A stretch of 11,699 nucleotides of DNA, taken from the NCBI GenBank assembly GCA_963926275.1, contig CAWUWP010000085.1, positions 1 through 11,699 on the forward strand, written 5' to 3'. The translations under genes were made by a program, and so were the position numbers. The stretch is from UBA1858 sp963926275. GTDB taxonomy: Bacteria; Pseudomonadota; Gammaproteobacteria; UBA4575. The notes under the pieces are model-generated. The model ran no database searches. It was given only the letters and a program-made list of their open reading frames with translations, and was not told the DNA's origin. The first letter of the stretch is position 1. Each line of letters begins with the position of its first letter. Positions 6,094-11,699 of the stretch are shown in pieces.

Positions 6094-7659
6094 ATGTCGT
6101 CAGACACTAGCCGGCAGGTTCGGCGCGCGCTTATCAGCGTTTCCGATAAGTCCGGTCTAGAGCAGTTTGCCTCTAAGCTTCATCAAGCAGGCATACACAT
6201 TCTCTCTACGGGTGGTACAGCTGCACAATTAAGTGCGGCCGGTATCCCTGTGACTGATGTCAGTGAGCATACACAGTTCCCTGAAATCATGGCTGGCCGA
6301 GTTAAAACCCTGCATCCAAAAGTGCACGGCGGTATCTTGGGTCGTGCAGGTATCGATGACGACGTCATGAAAGAACATGGGATTGAGGCAATCGACCTAG
6401 TTATTGTGAACCTCTACCCTTTTGCCCAAACCATTGCCAAGCCTGATTGCAGCTTAGATCTCGCTATCGAGAACATCGATATAGGTGGACCAGCCATGTT
6501 GCGCGCTGCGGCAAAAAATCATGCCCGTGTTGGCGTAGTGGTCGATCCTTCTGATTACTCTCAGTTGTTAGCAGACCTTGAAGCCAATGATGGATGCCTG
6601 ACGCATGAAACACGTTTCAATCTTGCGCGCAAAGCATTTAGCCATACCGCCGAATACGACGGCATGATTGCTAATTATCTTGGCCAGCAAAATGACAATG
6701 CATTCCCAGAAACATTGCACTTAGCCTTCAATAAAAAGCAAGCCATGCGCTATGGTGAAAACCCGCATCAAAATGCTTGTTTTTATACTGAGCCCAATAC
6801 TAGCGAAGGTTCTGTTGCGACGGCTAAATTCATTCAAGGCAAAGAGTTATCGTTTAATAACATCGCTGACACTGATGCCGCATTACAGTGTGTAAAACAG
6901 TTTACTGCTCCTGCTTGCGTCATTGTTAAGCACGCAAATCCATGTGGTGTCGCCGTTGCAGAATCGATCACTGATGCTTACCAAAAAGCTTATATCACTG
7001 ATCCAACGTCTGCCTTTGGCGGTATTATTGCTTTCAATCGTCCACTAGATGCGAATACTGCAAAACAGATTCTTGGGCAGCAATTTGTCGAAGTCATCAT
7101 TGCCCCCGGGATTGAAGCAGGCGTCACCGATATACTTAGTACTAAACCTAATACCCGCGTGCTTGATTGTGCAAACACCTCTGCTATTAATAGTGGATTT
7201 GATTTACGCAAAGTGAGTGGCGGTATATTAGTCCAAGACCAAGACAATGCAGTTGTCACAGCAGCAGACTTGAAAATTGTTACTAAGCGCCAACCCAGCG
7301 AACAAGAAATTCGTGATTTATTATTCGCCTGGAAAATTGCTAAGTTTGTAAAATCGAACGCCATCGTTTATGTACGTGATGAACAATCAATTGGGATTGG
7401 CGCTGGCCAGATGAGCCGTGTCTATTCTGCAAAAATTGCCGGTATCAAAGCCAGCGATGAGAATTTAGAAGTTAAAGGTTCTGTCATGGCCTCCGATGCA
7501 TTCTTCCCGTTCAGAGACGGACTAGATGCAGCCAATCAGGCAGGGATTAGCTCGGTGATCCAACCGGGTGGTTCACGTAATGATGCAGAAATTATAGCCG
7601 CGGCAGATGAACATGGCATGGCCATGGTATTTACCGGCATTCGTCACTTCCGTCATTAA
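6094..7659 (+). CDS. purH: Bifunctional AICAR transformylase / IMP cyclohydrolase
   Basis: A 521-residue two-domain enzyme for the last two steps of de novo purine synthesis: AICAR to FAICAR with 10-formyltetrahydrofolate, then ring closure to IMP. The N-terminal cyclohydrolase (MGS-like) domain covers about 1-200, with SVSDKSGL (15-22), STGGTA (38-43) and KTLHPKVHGG (71-80). The C-terminal transformylase domain has MRYGENPHQ (218-226), the catalytic Lys-His pair in VKHANPCG (Lys279, His280), FPFRDGLDAA (471-480) and the terminal TGIRHFRH. The ATG is 4 bp after the fis stop and no Shine-Dalgarno sequence is visible, so translation is probably coupled to fis. All key motifs are intact. Confidence 0.98.
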   Translation: MSSDTSRQVRRALISVSDKSGLEQFASKLHQAGIHILSTGGTAAQLSAAGIPVTDVSEHTQFPEIMAGRVKTLHPKVHGGILGRAGIDDDVMKEHGIEAIDLVIVNLYPFAQTIAKPDCSLDLAIENIDIGGPAMLRAAAKNHARVGVVVDPSDYSQLLADLEANDGCLTHETRFNLARKAFSHTAEYDGMIANYLGQQNDNAFPETLHLAFNKKQAMRYGENPHQNACFYTEPNTSEGSVATAKFIQGKELSFNNIADTDAALQCVKQFTAPACVIVKHANPCGVAVAESITDAYQKAYITDPTSAFGGIIAFNRPLDANTAKQILGQQFVEVIIAPGIEAGVTDILSTKPNTRVLDCANTSAINSGFDLRKVSGGILVQDQDNAVVTAADLKIVTKRQPSEQEIRDLLFAWKIAKFVKSNAIVYVRDEQSIGIGAGQMSRVYSAKIAGIKASDENLEVKGSVMASDAFFPFRDGLDAANQAGISSVIQPGGSRNDAEIIAAADEHGMAMVFTGIRHFRH

Positions 7660-7708
7660 AAGGCTTTCTTACTAAGCACACCTTTCTGAGGTTTTTTTAG
7701 CAACGTCT

Positions 7709-8599
7709 ATGTCCGTAGCAATACAAATTGGGCAGATCATGTTTCCGCTGATTGCTATTGTTAGCGTGGGGCTGTTTATAGGCATACGCAAACATCCCGA
7801 ACTCAACTCTATTAATGACATAAACCTACATGTGTTTATTCCGGCATTAGTATTTTCATCGTTATTAGCGCATCAATTTGAATTTAAAGAATTTGCCTTA
7901 TTGGGGTTAAGTGGGCTCGGCTTAGTATTATTAACGGCTGCTATTGCGGCACCTCTTGCACGCGCCTTTAATATTCAATACTGCACCTTAGCTCCACCAA
8001 TGATGTTTCATAATGCAGGCAACATAGGCTTACCTTTGATGAGCCTTTCCTTGGGAGCAGAAGGATTAGCAGCAGGATTAATTCTTTTTTTAGTTGGTAA
8101 TATTACTCACTTTGGTTTGGGCTCATATATGCTTGATCAAAATGCAAAATGGCTCCGCAGCCTGACTTCACCCGCTATCCTTGCGGCATTTCTGGCGCTG
8201 CTATTACAAGCACAGGATATCCAATTAGCAGAATTTATAGTTCTTCCGATCCATATGTTAGGCAATATCGCCGTGCCACTAATGTTATTCTCACTTGGCA
8301 TACAGCTGACAAAAGCTAATTTTGATTTCTGGAAACTAGGCGTATTAGTTGGCCTTCTTACCCCTGCAATAGGCGTTATTCTGGCCTTAATAATTGCAGC
8401 TTTTGTCCCGTTAGAAAAAACTCAAATAGGTGCGCTAATTTTATTTGGTGCATTACCTCCCGCAGTAATGAATTTTTTATTCGCAAAACGCTACCAACAA
8501 GAACCAACAAAAGTTTCTGCTATAGTATTAGTCGGCAATTTATTGGCAATCATCACCTTACCTTTAGCCTTATTATTTGTATTACCACGATTTAGTTAA
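7709..8599 (+). CDS. AEC (auxin efflux carrier) family permease, substrate unknown
   Basis: A 296-residue, very hydrophobic inner-membrane protein with about ten predicted transmembrane segments by eye (near 8-26, 38-53, 62-84, 95-113, 117-140, 150-168, 176-199, 208-232, 238-258, 270-293). Features of the AEC family are the proline in an early helix (FIPALVFSSLL, 43-53) and the NAGNIGLPL motif (102-110) in a broken helix, echoed by LGNIAVPLMLFSLG (184-197) in the second half. This fits two inverted five-helix repeats. Bacterial AEC members move organic anions such as malate or malonate, but no substrate can be read from the sequence. It sits between purH (49 bp upstream) and purD (13 bp downstream), so it is very probably co-transcribed with them, an unusual place for such a gene. 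Codon use (rich in TTA and ATT) looks like that of its neighbours, so recent transfer is not evident. Confidence 0.85.
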   Translation: MSVAIQIGQIMFPLIAIVSVGLFIGIRKHPELNSINDINLHVFIPALVFSSLLAHQFEFKEFALLGLSGLGLVLLTAAIAAPLARAFNIQYCTLAPPMMFHNAGNIGLPLMSLSLGAEGLAAGLILFLVGNITHFGLGSYMLDQNAKWLRSLTSPAILAAFLALLLQAQDIQLAEFIVLPIHMLGNIAVPLMLFSLGIQLTKANFDFWKLGVLVGLLTPAIGVILALIIAAFVPLEKTQIGALILFGALPPAVMNFLFAKRYQQEPTKVSAIVLVGNLLAIITLPLALLFVLPRFS

Positions 8600-8601
8600 G
8601 C

Positions 8602-8606
8602 AAGAG
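8602..8606 (+). promoter_or_regulatory. Ribosome binding site that fixes the purD start
   Basis: AAGAG lies 6 bases before the ATG at 8613. It supports that ATG over the in-frame ATG at 8577, which lies inside the AEC permease gene, has no such site, and would add 12 residues not found in PurD proteins. Confidence 0.55.
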
Positions 8607-8612
8607 AATGTT

Positions 8613-9890
8613 ATGAAAAATATTTTAGTTATCGGCAGCGGCGGAAGAGAACATGCACTTGCTTGGAAATTTATTCAATCGCCAAATACAGATAAAGTAT
8701 TTGTAGCGCCAGGCAATGCTGGCACTGAACTAGAAGAGGGTATCGAGAATATTAATATTCCCAGCGATGACATTGCTGGGTTAATGAAATTTGCCTCCGA
8801 GAACAAAGTAGACTTAACCGTCGTAGGTCCCGAAGCTCCGTTAGTTGATGGGATCGTTAATCAGTTCTGTGCGCAAGGCTTAACTATCTTTGGGCCCAAA
8901 CAGTTCAATGCTCAGCTAGAAGGGTCAAAAAGTTTTGCTAAAAAATTCATGCAAAGCTGCAATATTCCAACCGCAAACTACCAAGAATTTACTGATGTTG
9001 CACAGGCCATCGACTACCTAGCAAAACAATCCTATCCTATTGTCATAAAAGCAGACGGCCTTGCTGCTGGCAAAGGTGTTGTGATTGCTCAAGACAATCA
9101 ACAAGCAGTTGCAGCAATCACTTCGATGCTAACCGGGGATGCACACGGTGAGGCAGGAAGAAAGATTGTCATTGAAGAATTTATTCATGGCGAAGAAGTC
9201 AGTTTCATTTGTTTAGTTGATCATGGAACAGTTATCCCTCTTGCCAGCTCTCAAGACCATAAGGCGCGCGACAATGGTGATTTAGGACCAAACACTGGCG
9301 GTATGGGTGCATATTCTCCCGCACCATTAGTCACCGAGGCCTTACACGCAAGAATTATTACCGAAGTCATACTGCCGACAGTCCAGGGTTTTATCGATGC
9401 AGGACATCCATACCAAGGCTTCTTATATGCAGGCTTAATGATTACTGCCGAAGGCGAACCAAAAGTACTAGAGTTTAATTGTCGATTTGGCGATCCTGAA
9501 ACTCAGCCAATATTAATGCGCTTACAAAGTGATTTGTCACAACTATGTTGGGATGCTGCACGTAACCAGTTAAAACAACAAACTTTAAACTGGAACCCAC
9601 AAACAGCACTTGGTGTTGTTATGGCGGCAGGTGGTTACCCATTTGATTATGCAAAAGGCGAAGTTATTAGTGGTATCGAAACGATTAGCGCTAAGCATAC
9701 AAAGGTATTCCACGCTGGCACTAAATTAGAGGATGACGCTATCACAACATCGGGGGGGCGAGTTCTATGTGTGACTGCGCTCGGTGACGATATTAAATCT
9801 GCACAGAAATATGCATATCAAGGGATAAAAGCAATCAGCTGGAAAGATGTGTACTACCGTGATGATATTGGCTTTAAAGCCATTAAATAG
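8613..9890 (+). CDS. purD: Phosphoribosylamine-glycine ligase (GAR synthetase)
   Basis: A 425-residue ATP-grasp enzyme that joins glycine to 5-phosphoribosylamine, the second step of de novo purine synthesis. The start at 8613 gives the canonical N-terminus MKNILVIGSGGREHALAW. Further motifs are VGPEAPL (71-77), the ATP-grasp loop KADGLAAGKGV (146-156), QDHK (215-218), GPNTGGMGAYSP (225-236) and the metal-binding EFNCRFGDPETQ (287-298). Length and motif order match the family, with nothing missing. It is the last gene of the + strand run and is followed at once by a strong hairpin. PurH and PurD act at separate points of the same pathway, and their pairing is common in Gammaproteobacteria, though usually without a permease between them. 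Confidence 0.97.
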   Translation: MKNILVIGSGGREHALAWKFIQSPNTDKVFVAPGNAGTELEEGIENINIPSDDIAGLMKFASENKVDLTVVGPEAPLVDGIVNQFCAQGLTIFGPKQFNAQLEGSKSFAKKFMQSCNIPTANYQEFTDVAQAIDYLAKQSYPIVIKADGLAAGKGVVIAQDNQQAVAAITSMLTGDAHGEAGRKIVIEEFIHGEEVSFICLVDHGTVIPLASSQDHKARDNGDLGPNTGGMGAYSPAPLVTEALHARIITEVILPTVQGFIDAGHPYQGFLYAGLMITAEGEPKVLEFNCRFGDPETQPILMRLQSDLSQLCWDAARNQLKQQTLNWNPQTALGVVMAAGGYPFDYAKGEVISGIETISAKHTKVFHAGTKLEDDAITTSGGRVLCVTALGDDIKSAQKYAYQGIKAISWKDVYYRDDIGFKAIK

Positions 9891-9917
9891 CGTTAATTAC
9901 CATGAGATAATTAACGC
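9890..9917. terminator. Bidirectional hairpin terminator between convergent purD and rho
   Basis: GCGTTAATTA (9890-9899) and TAATTAACGC (9908-9917) form a perfect 10-bp stem around an 8-base loop. The stem begins at the last base of the purD stop codon and ends 21 bp before the rho stop. The downstream tail is T-rich on both strands (CTAATTATTACTTCT on +, CTATTTAATGG on -) but has no long uninterrupted T-run, and the stem is AT-rich. It may work as a moderate two-way terminator or as a 3' stability element. Confidence 0.6.
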
Positions 9918-9938
9918 CTAATTATTACTTCTAAATTG

Positions 9939-11195
9939 CTATCGCTTCATCGCTTCAAAGAATTCAACATTGCTCTTACTAGACTGCATACGTCCAAGCA
10001 TGAATTCCATCGCTTCAATCTCGTCCATAGAATGTAAGAACTTACGTAAGATCCACATTTTCTGAAGGACTTCAGGTTCGATCAATAATTCTTCCCGACG
10101 AGTACCCGATCGATTGATATTCATTGATGGGTAAATACGTTTCTCTGCAACACGGCGATCTAAATGAATCTCCATATTACCGGTACCTTTAAACTCTTCG
10201 TAGATAACTTCATCCATCTTAGAGCCGGTATCAACTAGTGCGGTTGCTAAAATAGTTAAGCTTCCACCTTCTTCAATATTTCTTGCTGCACCAAAGAATC
10301 GCTTCGGTCGGGTCAATGCATTCGCTTCAACACCACCGGATAATACTTTTCCAGATGATGGTGCGACCGTATTGTATGCACGTGCTAGTCGAGTGATTGA
10401 ATCTAGCAAAATCACCACATCGCGTTTATGCTCAACTAAGCGTTTAGCTTTTTCAATCACCATCTCGGCCACTTGTACGTGACGACTTGCTGGCTCATCA
10501 AAGGTACTAGACACAACTTCGCCTTTTACCATACGCTGCATCTCAGTAACTTCCTCTGGACGCTCATCGATCAACAATACAATCAAGTAACATTCAGGAT
10601 GATTTGCAGCAATGCTCTGCGCGATGTTCTGCAACATAATTGTTTTACCCGCTTTGGGTGGTGAAACAACTAGACCACGCTGACCTTTGCCGATAGGTGC
10701 ACAGACATCAATAATTCGTGCAGTAATATCTTCTGTACTGCCATTACCTCGTTCTAAGCTAAGAGGCTCATCTGGATGTAATGGTGTTAAGTTTTCAAAC
10801 AGAACTTTAGTCTTGGCATTTTCCGGAGTATCGAAATTAATCTTGTCGACCTTAAGCATGGCGAAATATCGCTCGCTATCTTTAGGAGGTCGAATCTTAC
10901 CCGCGACAGTATCGCCAGTTCGCAAACTAAAACGTCTGATTTGGCTAGGTGATACATAAATATCATCTGGCCCTGCAAGGTATGAACAATCTGATGATCG
11001 TAAAAATCCAAACCCGTCTTGTAATATTTCAAGCACACCATCACCAAAAATATCTTCGCCACTTTTTGCATGCGCTTTTAAGATGGTAAAGATAATGTCT
11101 TGTTTACGCATGCGGGCCATGTTGTCGATGCCCATAGATCCGGATAGCTCGACGAGCTCTGCGGCGGATTTAACTTTCAGTTCGGTGAGATTCAT
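9939..11195 (-). CDS. rho: Transcription termination factor Rho
   Basis: A 418-residue hexameric RNA-dependent ATPase that ends transcription at rut sites, very close to E. coli Rho (419 aa). The N-terminal helical domain (MNLTELK, RMRKQDII) is followed by the OB-fold RNA-binding domain with the RNP1-like GFGFLR (61-66). The RecA-type ATPase domain carries Walker A PPKAGKT (179-185), catalytic Glu211-Arg212, Walker B ILLDS with Asp265, the Q-loop around 279-288, R-loop residue Lys326 and the arginine finger Arg366, all at E. coli numbering. The ATG at 11193-11195 is fixed by an in-frame TAA two codons upstream and by the conserved MNLTELK. No Shine-Dalgarno sequence is visible. The gene follows trxA with a 288-bp leader. 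Confidence 0.98.
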   Translation of the reverse strand: MNLTELKVKSAAELVELSGSMGIDNMARMRKQDIIFTILKAHAKSGEDIFGDGVLEILQDGFGFLRSSDCSYLAGPDDIYVSPSQIRRFSLRTGDTVAGKIRPPKDSERYFAMLKVDKINFDTPENAKTKVLFENLTPLHPDEPLSLERGNGSTEDITARIIDVCAPIGKGQRGLVVSPPKAGKTIMLQNIAQSIAANHPECYLIVLLIDERPEEVTEMQRMVKGEVVSSTFDEPASRHVQVAEMVIEKAKRLVEHKRDVVILLDSITRLARAYNTVAPSSGKVLSGGVEANALTRPKRFFGAARNIEEGGSLTILATALVDTGSKMDEVIYEEFKGTGNMEIHLDRRVAEKRIYPSMNINRSGTRREELLIEPEVLQKMWILRKFLHSMDEIEAMEFMLGRMQSSKSNVEFFEAMKR

Positions 11196-11483
11196 AAATT
11201 AGATTTTTAGTGTTAATTGATTTTTTAGGAATACTTAATAAAGAGTTTTGTTGATATCACCTAGAATAAAAGAGCTTGGGTCCAGGTGTTTGGAAATTTG
11301 GTTTACTTGCCGAATTTAATCGGTTCTTTAGTTACAGAAATATTGATTTTTGTTAAGTAATAATTTTGGGATCGGTCTTGGGAAAGGCGCTACTTGGTAG
11401 CGTATTGACACCAAGTTAGCACTAATTTTTAAGGGCGTCTAGTATATTCCTTACCCTTCTGCCTGCATTTTCAGCACACTGAT
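11196..11483 (-). promoter_or_regulatory. rho leader region, probably with autogenous control
   Basis: This is the 288 bp between the trxA stop and the rho start. On the coding (-) strand the last 107 or so bases before the ATG hold about 23 C against 7 G by hand count, with many separated YC dinucleotides and little structure, which resembles a rut (Rho utilisation) site. E. coli rho is known to be autoregulated by Rho-dependent termination in its leader. Other structure here includes a 10-bp hairpin (11389-11420) and a small CCGA/TCGG hairpin (11310-11323). Short reading frames exist (for example a GTG frame of 27 codons starting in the hairpin), but none has a ribosome binding site or a sequence I recognise, so no leader peptide is called. 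No convincing -35/-10 pair was found. Confidence 0.4.
11389..11420 (-). repeat. Hairpin in the trxA-rho intergenic region
   Basis: On the + strand GCTACTTGGT (11389-11398) pairs with ACCAAGTTAGC (11410-11420) as a 10-bp stem with one bulged base and an 11-base loop. On the - strand, the sense of trxA and rho, no T-run follows, so it is unlikely to be a simple terminator of trxA. It could be an RNA-processing or 3'-end protection structure, or part of the control region of rho. Confidence 0.5.
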
Positions 11484-11699
11484 CTAAATACTCTGATCTA
11501 TAAACGCAGTTAACTGTGATTTTGATAGTGCGCCCACTTTAGTTGACTGCACATCTCCACCTTTGAAAATCATCAACGTTGGTATGCCACGTACACCAAA
11601 CTTAGGAGGTGTCGCTGGATTATCATCGATATTCAGCTTAGTTATTTTTAATTTGCCTTCGTAATCGGCGGCAATTTCATCAAGAATGGGGGCAATCAT
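11484..11699 (-). CDS. trxA: Thioredoxin, N-terminus outside the window
   Basis: The visible 71 codons are the C-terminal two thirds of thioredoxin 1, the general cytoplasmic dithiol reductant for ribonucleotide reductase, methionine sulfoxide reductases and DsbD. The first residues, MIAPILDEIA, match E. coli Trx from Met37, the position just after the WCGPCK active site. The redox cysteines should therefore lie directly beyond the window edge, and the ATG at 11697-11699 is internal, not the real start. The cis-proline is in RGIPTL (residue 40 here, Pro76 in E. coli), and the conserved VGALSKSQL helix follows. The gene lies upstream of rho in the same direction, the trxA-rho order known from E. 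coli. Confidence 0.95.
   Translation of the reverse strand: MIAPILDEIAADYEGKLKITKLNIDDNPATPPKFGVRGIPTLMIFKGGDVQSTKVGALSKSQLTAFIDQSI

Noticed and set aside
6990..7364. 124-codon open frame on the - strand inside purH
   Set aside because: Lies opposite conserved transformylase motifs of purH and has no recognisable domain or neighbour logic.
7659..7698. Possible attenuator or terminator between purH and the AEC permease (ACCT/AGGT hairpin followed by seven T)
   Set aside because: The stem is only 4 bp and the alternative AAAGG/CCTTT pairing leaves 6 bases before the T-run. Too weak to call, although the T7 tract itself is real (7692-7698).
8577..8612. Longer purD start at the ATG at 8577
   Set aside because: It would overlap the permease gene and add 12 residues foreign to PurD. 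The ATG at 8613 has a ribosome site and the canonical N-terminus.
10787..11071. 94-codon open frame on the - strand inside rho
   Set aside because: Out of frame with the intact rho gene, which fully explains this stretch.
11479..11500. Direct repeat CTGATCTA (11479-11486 and 11493-11500) at the trxA stop
   Set aside because: Short, only two copies, partly inside coding sequence; probably a small slippage duplication with no evident role.

Overview
The window is a stretch of core bacterial chromosome that I read as gammaproteobacterial. Every confidently named protein (AroQ, AccB, AccC, PrmA, DusB, Fis, PurH, PurD, Rho, TrxA) is full length or edge-truncated and matches its gammaproteobacterial family in key residues. 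Rho (418 aa) keeps its Walker and R-loop residues at the E. coli positions, and AccC does the same for its active-site residues. Base composition is moderately AT-rich by eye (not counted), with many TTA, ATT and AAA codons. The genus cannot be fixed from this. A free-living, non-enteric marine or sulfur/methylotroph-type gammaproteobacterium is a guess only.

Layout. Positions 1-459 hold the 3' end of dsbD, split by an in-frame TAA at 79-81 that separates the end of the membrane domain from the C-terminal thioredoxin domain. A 203-bp gap follows, with a plausible sigma70-type promoter at 589-617. From 663 to 9890 all genes lie on the + strand with small gaps: aroQ, accB, accC, prmA, a zinc-ribbon/DUF3426 membrane protein, dusB, fis, purH, an AEC-family permease and purD. 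dusB and fis overlap by 4 bp, and purH starts 4 bp after fis. A 10-bp perfect hairpin at 9890-9917 sits between the convergent purD and rho. On the - strand, trxA (its N-terminus lies outside the window) is followed by a 288-bp leader and then rho, the familiar trxA-rho order.

How the genes work together. The + strand run joins several growth-related functions: chorismate synthesis (AroQ), the first committed step of fatty-acid synthesis (AccB, AccC), modification of the translation machinery (PrmA on ribosomal protein L11, DusB on tRNA), the growth-phase nucleoid protein Fis, and de novo purine synthesis (PurH, PurD). From memory, the order aroQ-accB-accC-prmA-DUF3426-dusB-fis-purH-purD is common in Gammaproteobacteria. 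The AEC permease between purH and purD is the part I do not regard as standard. Rho and thioredoxin form a separate opposing unit. DsbD takes electrons from cytoplasmic thioredoxin, so the two ends of the window touch the same redox pathway, though nothing shows this is more than coincidence.

I did not find a new defence, mobile or secondary-metabolite system, a CRISPR array, tRNA, rRNA or insertion sequence. The points most worth a second look are the dsbD stop codon, the permease inside the purine operon, the C-rich G-poor rho leader without a Shine-Dalgarno sequence, and the conserved but uncharacterised zinc-ribbon membrane protein.
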